Source of the DNA: Bacillus cereus group sp. RP43
GTDB taxonomy: Bacteria > Bacillota > Bacilli > Bacillales > Bacillaceae_G
Assembly (NCBI RefSeq): GCF_040459645.1
Contig: NZ_JARVHQ010000001.1
Span: 248,001 to 312,000, forward strand
Reading direction: 5' to 3'
DNA: 64,000 nucleotides
A program made the position numbers and the translations under genes. Under the pieces are notes generated by a model. That model saw only the letters and a list, made by a program, of their open reading frames with translations, did no database searches and was not told the origin of the DNA. Positions 23,730 to 34,944 of this stretch are shown one piece after another (positions within the stretch are counted from its first letter, which is position 1; each line of letters begins with the position of its first letter).

Positions 23730-25463
23730 TTAAGGTGCTTTCGTATATCCTAAGAAATGGCTCTTCCAATAAGAGTTATTTAATGAAGCAATTGCTACAC
23801 CTTTATCTCCAGATTGGATAAATGATCCCCCACCAAGGTAGATACCCATGTGAGAAGGACCTTTTTTATAAGTGTCTTTGAAATAAATTAAGTCACCTGG
23901 TTGTGGATTTGAAGTTTGTGATAAGCTACTCCAATATCCCGCAACACTTTGACGGCTAATGTTATGACCAAATTTCTTAAATACGTGGTAGATGTAACCA
24001 CTGCAGTCCACGCCGTTAGCAGAAGTACCGCCCCAAACGTATGGTACACCTTGCATAGATTTCGCGTATGCAAGTAGAGAAGAACTGTCACCGCTATTAT
24101 TAGTGTTATTGTTATTGTTGTTATTATTTTGATTGTTATTTTGGTTGTCGTTAGGCTTATTATCTACTGCGCCACCAACTGGTGTTTTAGATAGGAAACG
24201 TGTTCCGATGTAACCAGTTTGACCGTTGTAGTTAATTTTGCTCCATCCAGAGTTTTCAGAGATTACTTGAACCTTCTGTCCTTGTGGAAGTGCGCCTATG
24301 ATTCTATAATTTGTACCTTCGCCGCTACGTACATTTAGTGCAGAAGCATTAATGTAGTAGTCGCCAATTGCACCTTGATCAGGCTGTTTCGGTTGTTCAG
24401 GAGTAGCCGTGCCACCTTTAACGAATTTTACAAATTCGCTACTAACATAGCCTGTTTTTCCTTGGTAGTTTACTTTAAACCAGCCGTTTTCAGATCCAAC
24501 TACGTTTAATGTTGTACCATTTAACACGCCGCCAATTACACTATGGTAAGCAGCAGGGCCTGTACGAACACGTAGAGATGTTGCGTTAACAACGTAAGTA
24601 CCACCAGTTTGAACAGTTACATTATTATTTTGCTCTTGGTTGTTACCTTGAGTAACGTTTTCGTTAGAGCCGCCTTTTGTTACGTAGTCTTTGCTTAAGT
24701 AAGCTGTTTGTCCTGCGTAATTGATTTTGAACCAATCTTGAACTTCGCCTACAACTTGTACTACTTGTCCTTGTTTAACAGAACCTACAGTTGGATGAGA
24801 AGTGCTAGGACCTGTACGAACGCGAAGGGAAGATACATTTACTGTATAGTTTCCGCTTGCTGGTTGAACAGTTGCTTCATTGTTACTATTGTTGTTATTG
24901 CTTGTAGAGCCAGTATTTGAAGAAGCTCCTGATACAAATTGGCTACTAACATAACCAGTTTGTCCGTTATGGTTGATTTTCACCCAACCATTTTCTTCTC
25001 CAATTACGTTTAAAGTTTGTCCTTCATATACACGTCCTGAAACAGAACTAGAAGTGTTAGGAGCTGTACGTACACGTAATACATCAGCAGTAACTTTATT
25101 GTTTCCGCCTGTACTTACAGTGTTATTTGTTTTTGCACCATTTTTTGATACAAATTCGCCACTAACATAGCCTGTTTTTCCATTATGGTTAATTTTGAAC
25201 CAACCATTTTCTTCTCCAATTACGTTTAATGATTGACCATTATAAACGCGAGAGATGACGTCGTGAGAAGTACTTGATCCTGCACGAACATGTAGTACGC
25301 TAGTATTCACCGTATATGATGAATTGTTTGATGCGGAAGCTTGGACAGTTTGTGTAGCAGCTTTTTGTGTATTTTGTTCCGGGGCAGCTTGAACACTATC
25401 AAGTGTAGGTGCTGCTCCTCCTGCTACAGACACTGCCGCAAGACCGGCAAGGTATTTTTTCAT
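23730..25463 (-). CDS. Secreted NlpC/P60 endopeptidase with five SH3b domains (EntFM-type)
   Basis: 577 residues: signal peptide (KKYLAGLAAVSVAGGAAPTL ... VQAAP), five SH3b modules beginning at VLHVRAGSS (about 57), VLRVRTAPN, SLRVRTGPS, SLRVRTGPA and LNVRSGEG (about 370), separated by Asn-rich linkers, then an NlpC/P60 domain from about 465 with the catalytic Cys in VDCSGYIYHVF and His in SHMGIYLG. It should cleave peptide stems in peptidoglycan. EntFM/CwpFM of B. cereus has the same ends with fewer SH3 modules, so this is a longer paralogue. The Asn-rich linkers and repeated SH3 units make it prone to recombination. It is monocistronic with a strong terminator. Confidence 0.9.
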   Translation of the reverse strand: MKKYLAGLAAVSVAGGAAPTLDSVQAAPEQNTQKAATQTVQASASNNSSYTVNTSVLHVRAGSSTSHDVISRVYNGQSLNVIGEENGWFKINHNGKTGYVSGEFVSKNGAKTNNTVSTGGNNKVTADVLRVRTAPNTSSSVSGRVYEGQTLNVIGEENGWVKINHNGQTGYVSSQFVSGASSNTGSTSNNNNSNNEATVQPASGNYTVNVSSLRVRTGPSTSHPTVGSVKQGQVVQVVGEVQDWFKINYAGQTAYLSKDYVTKGGSNENVTQGNNQEQNNNVTVQTGGTYVVNATSLRVRTGPAAYHSVIGGVLNGTTLNVVGSENGWFKVNYQGKTGYVSSEFVKFVKGGTATPEQPKQPDQGAIGDYYINASALNVRSGEGTNYRIIGALPQGQKVQVISENSGWSKINYNGQTGYIGTRFLSKTPVGGAVDNKPNDNQNNNQNNNNNNNNTNNSGDSSSLLAYAKSMQGVPYVWGGTSANGVDCSGYIYHVFKKFGHNISRQSVAGYWSSLSQTSNPQPGDLIYFKDTYKKGPSHMGIYLGGGSFIQSGDKGVAIASLNNSYWKSHFLGYTKAP

Positions 25464-25673
25464 AATTTGTCGATTCCTTTCTGTCTGTAATGTAGTGAAG
25501 AAATATTTACCAACTGTTAAAAATTCTAAAGAGCATGTCGATTACTGTCAAGACTTATGCGGTAATCTGAATATGACAAAAAGATTACAAGAAAAAATCA
25601 AGGCATAAATTCACACCTTGATTTCCATTTAAATACATATATTTGACGTGGAAAATGAGAAGATTATTCGTAT

Positions 25674-26546
25674 TTAGGAAGATGTGCTGTTGGATTTTAA
25701 AAGGCTTTGAGAAAATGACCTTTGTAGTAATTTGGTGATAGGGCCAACTTGACCATCTTGAATCGCAGTTCCATCGAGATGGGTCATCGGTAAAATTTCA
25801 ATAGTCGTTCCCGTAAAGAAACATTCATCTGCTTGATAAACATCGCGAACGCTGAAAAGCTCTTCTTGTACAGGAAGTTGAAGAGTGTTAGCTAAAGAAA
25901 GGACGTACTGACGAATAATGCCGTTTAAAATAAGGTGATTGGCTGGATGCGTATACAGTGTTCCGTTTTTTATGAGAAAAAAGTTAGAGTGGCTACCTTC
26001 AGTTACAATACCATTTCGTACGAGAAGTGCTTCTTTACAACCTTTGCGTTCAGCTTTCGTATAAGCTAATACATTTGGTAATAAATTTAGCGATTTAATA
26101 TCACAGCGAAGCCAGCGTGTATCAGGTTCTGATATAGCACGTACACCATACTCAATCCATAAAGCCGGTCTTTCTTTTTTTGATATATAAGCATAGATTG
26201 TTGGGGATGTGTCATATGAGAATGCATGTGAACGAGCTTGTACACCACGAGATACTTGTAAATAAATCGTTCCATCTTCGTGGAAATTATTACTTTCAAT
26301 TAGTTTGTAGAGTAATATGATCAGTTCTGCTTTTGAGAAAGGGAGTGATAATTCTATTTCATCCATGGAGCGATATAATCTTGTTAAGTGTGGATCTAAT
26401 AAGTGAAAGTTTCCGTTATAGAGGCGAATAACTTCATAGACACCATCTCCAAATTGTAAGCCTCTTTCTTCAAGTTCTATGTACGCGCGATGTTTTGTTG
26501 TATCAATAACTGCATCATTCCATAGTACAAATCTTTCGTATGCCAA
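25674..26546 (-). CDS. dat: D-amino-acid (D-alanine) transaminase, class IV PLP enzyme
   Basis: It interconverts D-alanine and D-glutamate with their keto acids, feeding peptidoglycan precursors. Fold-type IV motifs are clear: LEERGLQFGDGVYEVIRLYNG (the family start block), WLRCDIKSLNLLPNV with the PLP-binding Lys, EALLVRNGIVTEGSHSNFF, YTHPANHLILNGIIRQ, and CFFTGTTIEILPM. These align well with Bacillus DAT enzymes. The best start is TTG at 26546 (AAAGGA upstream, product MAYERF...), matching the MAYSLWND start of known DATs; the ATG four codons upstream has no spaced ribosome binding site. A hairpin terminator lies in the leader at 26719. Confidence 0.9.
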   Translation of the reverse strand: MAYERFVLWNDAVIDTTKHRAYIELEERGLQFGDGVYEVIRLYNGNFHLLDPHLTRLYRSMDEIELSLPFSKAELIILLYKLIESNNFHEDGTIYLQVSRGVQARSHAFSYDTSPTIYAYISKKERPALWIEYGVRAISEPDTRWLRCDIKSLNLLPNVLAYTKAERKGCKEALLVRNGIVTEGSHSNFFLIKNGTLYTHPANHLILNGIIRQYVLSLANTLQLPVQEELFSVRDVYQADECFFTGTTIEILPMTHLDGTAIQDGQVGPITKLLQRSFSQSLLKSNSTSS

Positions 26547-27036
26547 TTTTCGTCCCATCCTTTCTTTAGTACATGAATAAAAAGCACTCTAGTTATTTTT
26601 ATGTAAGTAATTCTCTGCATATGGCGTATATGTATTTGTAAATCATAGAGAAGTAGTGGTGATTTACAGCATTTTGTATATACAAATTCGAAAATGAGAA
26701 ATAAGAATCCTGCTTTTTGAAAAAAAAAAGCAACATTCGTATGGAATGCTGCACAAGGAGGGTAGCTATCTTTCATAGGGACATCGTCTTTAAAGGTTTC
26801 ATTTATGCAAACAAAACACTTGGAAAGACAATTATAAGAAAGTTGAAAACAAATGCGCATATTTCTCTAAGGGATCTTATTAAAGATGAGAGATAAGAAA
26901 TATGTGGAACCTTGTTTACATATTTTATTATAAAGATGTTTCGTTAATGTGGTGTAAATATTAGGTGAAGGTTATGTAATTTTAAAGTTAATGTATAGAA
27001 GAATTTGTAGAGAGGAAAATAAAAAAGAGGCTGAGA
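26547..27036. other. 490-bp region between ltaS-like and dat genes
   Basis: Holds the ltaS terminator, then an AT-rich stretch, then a free-standing minus-strand terminator (26719-26753). A 127-codon minus frame runs through the terminator and into dat, but has no ribosome binding site and is not called. Confidence 0.5.
26719..26753 (-). terminator. Free-standing terminator in the dat leader
   Basis: On the minus strand GCAGCATTC pairs with GAATGTTGC around CATAC (one G-T pair), followed by nine or ten T. It lies about 170 bases before dat and about 285 bases after ltaS, which already has its own terminator. So it ends a small RNA or acts as an attenuator for dat. Confidence 0.75.
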
Positions 27037-27051
27037 TTACTCAGCGCTCTT
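27019..27051 (-). terminator. Intrinsic terminator of the LTA synthase-like gene
   Basis: AGAGCGCTGAG pairs with CTCAGCCTCTT on the minus strand, with one mismatch, followed by a T run; the stem includes the last codons of the gene. Confidence 0.75.
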
Positions 27052-28965
27052 CTTTTCTTCTTTAATAGCCGTTTTTACCTCGCCAGTTTTGACCTTATTG
27101 CTTTCAGAGAAGCGAAGTAAGTCGCCTTCAATAATTTTGTCTGACATATTTAGCTCGTTTTGTGCACGATCAATAAGTGGTTGAGCTTCTTCTTTCGGTA
27201 ATTGTACAACTTCACCTGTGTTACGATCGTAGAATGTACTGTTTGTGTACATGTACTTATCTGTAATGAAGCTACCGTCACGAAGAACAACGAATCCTTT
27301 ATTGTCTGGTGAGAATACGTCATGACCGAATTGAATTTGATTCGTAGAATCTACACCAAGTAAGTTTAGAATTGTTGGTTTAATGTCAATTTCACCAGTT
27401 GGTTTTGAAATTGTTTTACCTTCTTTTTGACCTGGAACGTGAATAAACATCGGTGTTTTTTGTAAGTTCATATGGTCAAATGTAGTAATTTCTTCTTTTC
27501 CTAAGAACTGTGCCATTGCACGGTTATGGTTTTCAGAAATACCATAATGGTCACCGTAGAATACGATAACAGAGTTGTCATAAATACCTTCTGCTTTTAG
27601 ACGCTCAATAAAGTGTTTCATTGCTTCGTCTAAGTAGCGAGCTGTTACCATATAGCGGTCGAATACACCATCACCAGAGTTGTACGGCTCGATCAATTTC
27701 GTACTGTCATCATAAGTGAATGGGTAATGGTTTGTTAAAGTAAGGAAGCGAGTATAGAACGGTTGCTTCACCTGTTTTAACATATCGATAGATTGATCAA
27801 AGTATTCGATATCTTTTAGTCCCCAGTTTAATTTTGTTTCTGGCGTAATCTTGTAGTCAAGCTCGTTGTAGTAACGATCATAACCAAGTGCCGGATACAT
27901 AATATTACGGTTCCAGAATGTTGCGTTGTTTGCGTGGAATACTGATGTGTTATACCCTTGCTGACGCAAAATTTCTGGAGTTGCTGTATATTCGTTATTA
28001 CCGTGTGTGAAGAATACAGCACCGCGGTCTAGTGGATATAATGAAGTATCTACTAAGAATTCAGCATCAGATGTTTTTCCTTGCCCAGTTTGATGGAAGA
28101 AGTTATCGAAGTAATAACTTTCTTTCGCAAATTGGTTTAAGAATGGTGTAACTTCTTGTCCGTTAACTGTCGCACCAATTAAGAATGTTTGTAATGATTC
28201 AAGAGAGACAACAATTACGTTTTTCCCTTTTGCAGTACCGAACATATTTGGATCTGGTTTACTTTGTGTTGTTTTCACATAGTTTTCTGCTTCCTGTAAT
28301 TTACTACTATCCGCAAATGCTTTTTGTGAACTTGATTTTGCTTGTAAGCCAAGATCGTATGCTTGGTGTACATATAATCCTAAGTTTTTAACAAGCATAA
28401 CGCGGTCGAATGAACGTGTTAATAGTTCTGGACGCTCAGCTTCTGCAAATCCTAGGTTTACGAAGAAAATAGCAATTGTTGACACGAAGTATAGGGAACG
28501 CATCGGACGTGCTACACGCTCTGTCGGTGCAAAGTTTTTCTTCTTCTTCAATAGAACGAAGAATACGATAATATCAGCAAATGCAAGGATGATTTTGTAG
28601 TTAAATAATTCTTTCACACTAGAACCTAAACTTCCGAAATTAGACGTTTGTCCTAATACTGGTAAAGTAACGAAGTCATTGTAGAATCCGTAGAACATTA
28701 CGTTACCAACAAGAATGAACGTTAAGATAAAGTTAATTCCTAGTGCTATATAGTTACGTTTTTTCCCTTTTGCAAATAATGCAAGACCCACAAACAGTAA
28801 TGATGCTGCTAATGGACTAATGAATAAAATGAATTCTTGCATGAAAGATTCAAGTTTTAAATCGAAGCTAGTGCGTGTAATGATGTAGGTTTTTAGCCAT
28901 ACGGCCAAAGCTACGAATAAAGTGAAACGCACATTTTGAAATTGTGATTTCATGGTTTCTTTCAT
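27037..28965 (-). CDS. Lipoteichoic acid synthase family protein (LtaS/YflE-type)
   Basis: It polymerises glycerol phosphate from phosphatidylglycerol onto a glycolipid anchor outside the membrane. 642 residues: five N-terminal helices (to about 180), a linker, and an extracellular sulfatase-like domain with NVIVVSLESLQ (first metal Glu), the catalytic threonine in GKTSDAEFL (about residue 297), FYGDHYG and FDHMNLQKTPMFIHVPG. B. cereus-group genomes carry several LtaS paralogues, so primase versus polymerase roles cannot be assigned. AAAGGGTGG precedes the ATG. The Lys/Glu-rich C-terminal tail is unusual but seen in Bacillus members. Confidence 0.92.
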   Translation of the reverse strand: MKETMKSQFQNVRFTLFVALAVWLKTYIITRTSFDLKLESFMQEFILFISPLAASLLFVGLALFAKGKKRNYIALGINFILTFILVGNVMFYGFYNDFVTLPVLGQTSNFGSLGSSVKELFNYKIILAFADIIVFFVLLKKKKNFAPTERVARPMRSLYFVSTIAIFFVNLGFAEAERPELLTRSFDRVMLVKNLGLYVHQAYDLGLQAKSSSQKAFADSSKLQEAENYVKTTQSKPDPNMFGTAKGKNVIVVSLESLQTFLIGATVNGQEVTPFLNQFAKESYYFDNFFHQTGQGKTSDAEFLVDTSLYPLDRGAVFFTHGNNEYTATPEILRQQGYNTSVFHANNATFWNRNIMYPALGYDRYYNELDYKITPETKLNWGLKDIEYFDQSIDMLKQVKQPFYTRFLTLTNHYPFTYDDSTKLIEPYNSGDGVFDRYMVTARYLDEAMKHFIERLKAEGIYDNSVIVFYGDHYGISENHNRAMAQFLGKEEITTFDHMNLQKTPMFIHVPGQKEGKTISKPTGEIDIKPTILNLLGVDSTNQIQFGHDVFSPDNKGFVVLRDGSFITDKYMYTNSTFYDRNTGEVVQLPKEEAQPLIDRAQNELNMSDKIIEGDLLRFSESNKVKTGEVKTAIKEEKKSAE

Positions 28966-29512
28966 TCATTTCCACCCTTTCTCTATCAGGCTTGGTCGAT
29001 TTTGGAGCGAAAAATGTTAAAATAAAAAATACATAGTTTTCTTGGCCATAAGTAGAGTTTCTATATTCACCCATATACGACTTTAACTATGCATACCCTT
29101 TTTGGTTTCTTGTGCTGCTCATAAGCATAACGTCATTTCTGTATTATACAACAAAATTCATTTCTGAGAAACACTATAACATTTTACATTTTTTGTATGT
29201 GATTTGTCACTACCAGAGAAAACTTTATCATTCGTTTATATGTCCGTCAACTAGAAAATATAACAAAGATAGAGCAGAATGTTAAGTGAAAGTGAAAATT
29301 TTCATAGTTGAGAAATAAGAAATGGAGATGTGTAATGGGTTGTCTAGAAACCTATTATATGAAGGAAAGTGTATGAAAATTAACGAACACTTGTTCTTTT
29401 TAATTTTGTTTGTTACAATAAATGTTCGTTGATAGATTATGTGTAATTTTGATGAACTTTTACTGGTAATATATTGTAGCTTATTTCTTTTGAAAAATAG
29501 GGGGGCTTTTAC
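28966..29512. other. 547-bp divergent region between LTA synthase-like and ykvA-like genes
   Basis: Contains the AT-rich upstream part of the LTA synthase gene and, near 29384-29419, a promoter overlapped by a GAAC-N4-GTTC dyad for the plus-strand gene. No credible reading frame was found. Confidence 0.5.
29384..29419 (+). promoter_or_regulatory. Sigma-A promoter overlapped by a LexA-like GAAC-N4-GTTC dyad
   Basis: TTGTTC (29391-29396), 17 bases, then TACAAT (29414-29419) form a promoter about 95 bases before the ykvA-like ATG. CGAACACTTGTTCT (29384-29397) covers the -35 and matches the Bacillus SOS box CGAAC-N4-GTTCG except for the last base. LexA binding is inference. Confidence 0.5.
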
Positions 29513-29878
29513 ATGAAACAAAAATTTTCAGTTGAAGCGTTTTGGAAAAAAGTAAAACATGTTGCAAAGCAAGCAGGGCAGTCAGTCATTTATGCAAGTT
29601 TATTACTGTTTTACGTTTTGCAAAGACCTGATGTTCCAAAACGAGTGAAAATTATTGTAATTGGAGCACTTGCTTATTTTATTGCACCGATTGATGCCAT
29701 CCCAGATTTTATTGCTGGAGTTGGTTATACGGATGATTTAGGGGCATTAATGGCCGCACTAATACAGGCGTCGTTATATGTCAATGAAGATGTGAAAGAT
29801 AAGGCACGAGTGAAGTTGGCAGAATGGTTTGGTTCGGATATAGACACATCATTTATCGATCAGAAATTAGATCAATAG
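29513..29878 (+). CDS. YkvA-family (DUF1232) membrane protein
   Basis: The 121-residue protein has the DUF1232 core VLQRPDVPKRVKIIVIGALA followed by YFIAPIDAIPDFIAGVGYTDDLGAL, i.e. the family P-x-D-x-I-P-D and D-D-L motifs at the end of a membrane helix. A second hydrophobic stretch precedes it. Function is unknown. It is transcribed toward a DUF2227 gene 50 bases downstream, with no terminator between, so the two are probably one operon. Confidence 0.85.
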   Translation: MKQKFSVEAFWKKVKHVAKQAGQSVIYASLLLFYVLQRPDVPKRVKIIVIGALAYFIAPIDAIPDFIAGVGYTDDLGALMAALIQASLYVNEDVKDKARVKLAEWFGSDIDTSFIDQKLDQ

Positions 29879-29928
29879 GTGAGAACTGTCATAGAGTGAC
29901 AGGGCGAACGTAAGCGAGGAAGTGCATT

Positions 29929-30420
29929 ATGCCATCAGGAAGAACGCATACGAAAATAAACTTAATATCCCTTCCGGTTGTTTTGTTTCTGCTCTTTTCG
30001 TATGGATTAACAAACTTTGATTTTTTATTAACTTTTGCAATTGGATTTTTAGTAGGTACTTCATTTTTAACACCGGATTTAGATACGTACAGTAATGCGT
30101 ATAATAAATGGGGATTCCTCCGCATTTTTTGGTATCCATATAGGAGCGTAATGCCCCATCGTTCCTTCTTCACACATACGATTATAATTGGTGATATTAT
30201 TCGTATTGCATACATGTTAATCGTGTTTTCTCCGTTTTTATTCCTATTAAATGTAATAGCACTCGATGGGAATTTAATAGAAATTGCGAAGAAACACGAG
30301 GTTGAAATTGTAACGTTTGTAATGGGAATTATTGTGGCGAGTACGCTCCACATTATAGCGGATAAAGCGAATACGCGCCGAAAGAAAATGATGAGAAAAA
30401 AGAAGAAACGCAGAAGATAA
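29929..30420 (+). CDS. DUF2227 putative metal-binding membrane protein
   Basis: The 163-residue protein has three or four hydrophobic helices and polar motifs typical of DUF2227: SGRTHTKIN at the start, TPDLDTYSNAY, WGFLRIFWYPYRSVMPHRSFFTHT, and a C-terminal STLHIIADK. The clustered His and Asp (H, D-x-D, H-R-x-x-x-T-H, H) suggest a membrane metal site as in YdjM-like hydrolases. The tail is extremely basic (KKMMRKKKKRRR). Catalytic activity has not been shown for the family, as far as I know. Confidence 0.82.
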   Translation: MPSGRTHTKINLISLPVVLFLLFSYGLTNFDFLLTFAIGFLVGTSFLTPDLDTYSNAYNKWGFLRIFWYPYRSVMPHRSFFTHTIIIGDIIRIAYMLIVFSPFLFLLNVIALDGNLIEIAKKHEVEIVTFVMGIIVASTLHIIADKANTRRKKMMRKKKKRRR

Positions 30421-30451
30421 AGAGAAGGCTCTTATTGCCTGTACATAGCGG

Positions 30452-30487
30452 GAAAAGGACACTTGCAAATTGCAAGTGTCCTTTTTT
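30452..30487. terminator. Bidirectional terminator
   Basis: AAAAGGACACTTGCAA pairs perfectly with TTGCAAGTGTCCTTTT, with runs on both sides. It serves the DUF2227 and DUF4870 genes. Confidence 0.9.
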
Positions 30488-30513
30488 AATCAAACGTTTG
30501 TTTAAAAGAAAGA

Positions 30514-30831
30514 TTAAGCTTTCAGTACTTTAATACCTTTCACGATGTTCCAAATGAAGTAGTATAAGCTAACGATTCCGCAAATACATAAGACAATCAT
30601 TGCACCGATTCCAAGTGTTACGTCTGGTTGATCAGATCCGATGCCCATAATTCCTAAAATAACTAATCCAATAAATGTTGCGATACTTGGAATAATGTGT
30701 GTCCATAGAGCACGTTTTGCATGTGGTTTTGTTTCAGAATCGCCCACAATCCACACGATAATAGGGAATAAGATAGGGGCAAATAGTACACTAAAGTACG
30801 ATAAAGCAGCTAATATTTTGTTTCCATTCAT
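30514..30831 (-). CDS. DUF4870-type small membrane protein
   Basis: 105 residues from the ATG at 30831 (GAGGTGAT upstream). It has three hydrophobic helices with the family pattern LAALSYFSVLFAPILFPIIVW, a polar SETKPHAKRALWTHI segment and a last helix ending FIWNIVKGIKVLK. DUF4870/TIC20-like proteins of this size are common in Firmicutes with no defined role. Monocistronic. Confidence 0.78.
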   Translation of the reverse strand: MNGNKILAALSYFSVLFAPILFPIIVWIVGDSETKPHAKRALWTHIIPSIATFIGLVILGIMGIGSDQPDVTLGIGAMIVLCICGIVSLYYFIWNIVKGIKVLKA

Positions 30832-31012
30832 ATATATCACCTCATAAATAATGTCCGTTGTTATACTATTATTATGCAGTAATTTCTGCAAGCTTACTAT
30901 CGATGAACATTACAAGAACGTGACGTTTTTGTAAGATTTTTTGTTAAATGATAAAATTTTCAAAAAAATCTTTTTTAATGGAAAATGATATGATAAAGTA
31001 TAAAAGAAGTTA

Positions 31013-31027
31013 TTGAAAACGTTTTCT
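31013..31027 (+). promoter_or_regulatory. Catabolite response element (cre) before lactate permease
   Basis: TTGAAAACGTTTTCT fits every position of the CcpA consensus WTGNAANCGNWNNCW. It lies about 100 bases before the permease start, so carbon catabolite control by CcpA is likely. Confidence 0.7.
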
Positions 31028-31125
31028 CAAACGTTTTTTATTTTTAGACTAAAAGGTATGATGACCTGATAGTCTATTGATGAGGTTATTCTATTTAAAA
31101 GGGGATTCTTTAGGGGGAGAGAACA

Positions 31126-32787
31126 ATGAACACATGGACACAAGTTTATGATCCGTTCGGTAATATTTGGATTTCGGCAGCAGTTGCACTTATTCCAATC
31201 ATCTTTTTTTTCTTAGCTTTAGCAGTTTTCCGCATGAAGGGGTATGTGGCAGGATTTATTACAGTTGTACTTACAATTTTAGTAGCGTTATTTGCTTATA
31301 AAATGCCGTTTACGATGGCGATGGCAGCAACCGGGTACGGTTTCTTATATGGATTATGGCCAATTGCTTGGATTATCATTATGTCGGTATTTTTATATAA
31401 AATCTCCGTGAAAACAGGTCAATTTGATGTCATTCGTGCATCTGTATTATCTATTACAAACGATCATCGTTTACTCGTTATTTTAATCGGATTTTCATTC
31501 GGGGCATTTTTAGAAGGGGCAGCAGGATTTGGTGCACCGGTAGCGATTACGGCAGCGCTTCTTGCAGGTCTTGGGCTAAATCCCTTATATGCAGCAGGTC
31601 TTTGTTTAATCGCAAATACTGCACCAGTAGCGTTCGGAGCGATGGGGATTCCGATTACAGTTGCCGGACAAGTAACAGGCATTGATCCACATAAAATTGG
31701 ACAAATGGCTGGGCATCAATTACCGTTCTTATCTTTATTTGTTCCGTTCTTTATCGTATTTTTAATGGATGGTTTTAAAGGAGTAAGACAAACGTGGCCT
31801 GCTTTATTTGTAGCGGGTAGTTCATTTGCAATTACACAGTTTATTACAGCGACGTTTTTAGGACCAGAACTTCCTGATATTACGTCAGCACTTGTAAGTT
31901 TAGTAAGTTTATCGTTATTCTTAAAAGTTTGGCAGCCGAAAGAAATTTATCAGTCTAAACAAGCGAATAGTGAAGTGGCGGCAACGACGACGGCGACATC
32001 TATGCCGAAACTAACGGTAGGAAAAGTAGTAAAAGCATGGTCTCCGTTCATTATTTTAACTGTGATGGTAGTCATTTGGAGCCAAAGTTTCTTTAAAGCA
32101 TTATTCGCTCCAGGTGGTGCTTTAGAAAGTCTCGTATTTAAATTTGAAGTTCCAGGTTTGCACAATTTAGTAATGAAAGCAGAGCCAATTGTAAATAAAC
32201 CAACACCTTATGAAGCAATCCTGAAATTAGATATTTTATCAGCGACTGGAACAGCAATTTTAATTGCTTGTATCATTTCTATCTTTATTTTGAAAATGAG
32301 TGCAAAAGATGCGGTAGCAACATTTAAAGAAACGTTAAACGAACTAAAAATGCCAATTCTATCTATTGGATTCGTATTAGGATTCGCATTTATCGCAAAC
32401 TATTCTGGTCTATCTTCTACATTAGCGTTAGCACTAGCAGGAACTGGAGGACTATTCCCGTTCTTCTCACCATTCTTAGGCTGGATTGGCGTATTTTTAA
32501 CAGGATCAGATACGTCAGCGAACGCACTGTTCTCGAATTTACAAGCAATTACAGCGCAGCAAGTCGGTGTATCTGAAGTGCTTCTCGTTGCAGCAAATAC
32601 AACTGGCGGTGTAACAGGTAAAATGATTTCTCCGCAATCGATTGCGATTGCTTGTGCGGCAGTTGGACTTGCTGGGAAAGAGTCAGATTTGTTCCGCTTT
32701 ACATTAAAGCATAGTTTATTCTTCGTTACTATTGTTGGGATTATGACTTATGTGCAGGCTTATTATTTAACGTGGATGATTCCGTAA
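31126..32787 (+). CDS. lctP: L-lactate permease (LctP/LutP family)
   Basis: A proton-coupled lactate/glycolate uptake permease, 553 residues with about thirteen helices. Family blocks: [17 protein letters not shown] near the start, [35 protein letters not shown] (about 125-145), [14 protein letters not shown], then [39 protein letters not shown] and [18 protein letters not shown] in the C-terminal half. The ATG has TAGGGGGAGAG upstream. A cre site upstream points to catabolite repression. The next transcription unit starts with a riboswitch, so it appears monocistronic, although no clear hairpin follows its stop. Confidence 0.93.
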   Translation: MNTWTQVYDPFGNIWISAAVALIPIIFFFLALAVFRMKGYVAGFITVVLTILVALFAYKMPFTMAMAATGYGFLYGLWPIAWIIIMSVFLYKISVKTGQFDVIRASVLSITNDHRLLVILIGFSFGAFLEGAAGFGAPVAITAALLAGLGLNPLYAAGLCLIANTAPVAFGAMGIPITVAGQVTGIDPHKIGQMAGHQLPFLSLFVPFFIVFLMDGFKGVRQTWPALFVAGSSFAITQFITATFLGPELPDITSALVSLVSLSLFLKVWQPKEIYQSKQANSEVAATTTATSMPKLTVGKVVKAWSPFIILTVMVVIWSQSFFKALFAPGGALESLVFKFEVPGLHNLVMKAEPIVNKPTPYEAILKLDILSATGTAILIACIISIFILKMSAKDAVATFKETLNELKMPILSIGFVLGFAFIANYSGLSSTLALALAGTGGLFPFFSPFLGWIGVFLTGSDTSANALFSNLQAITAQQVGVSEVLLVAANTTGGVTGKMISPQSIAIACAAVGLAGKESDLFRFTLKHSLFFVTIVGIMTYVQAYYLTWMIP

Positions 32788-32863
32788 ACGAAAAAGAAAT
32801 AACCTTTGCATTTTTCAGATTATCGTGTATGATGGGAAAGTATTGAAAATTAAATCAGTGATA

Positions 32864-32962
32864 AACTAGGGGTGCCTAACGTATGCGTAGGCTGAGAGAG
32901 AAGCGTGTGAACTTCTTAACCCTTTGGACCTGATCTGGCTCGTACCAGCGTAGGGAAGTTAA
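32864..32962 (+). ncRNA. TPP (thi-box) riboswitch controlling thiC
   Basis: The conserved elements are all present in order: GGGGTGCC, GGCTGAGAGA, ACCCTTTGGACCTGATCTGG, and ACCAGCGTAGGGAAG. When thiamine pyrophosphate binds, the downstream terminator forms and thiC is switched off. Confidence 0.96.
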
Positions 32963-32985
32963 CGGCTTTACATAATTATGTCTTT

Positions 32986-34846
<1,861 letters not shown>

Positions 34847-34898
34847 TACGTTACACCTCTTTACTTGATTGATCACACTGTACCTAACTTAAATATAG

Positions 34899-34940
34899 AA
34901 GAAGCCCCCTTTGCTAAGACGGTAGCAAAGGGGGCTTCTG
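34899..34940. terminator. Hairpin between thiC and the convergent permease gene
   Basis: AGAAGCCCCCTTTGCTA pairs with TAGCAAAGGGGGCTTCT. The flanking T tracts are short, but the position between converging genes suggests a shared terminator. Confidence 0.75.
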
Positions 34941-34944
34941 TTGT

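Noticed and set aside
26477..26860. 127-codon minus-strand frame rich in Cys, Phe and Ile
   Set aside because: It overlaps the dat gene in another frame, runs through a strong terminator and has no ribosome binding site.
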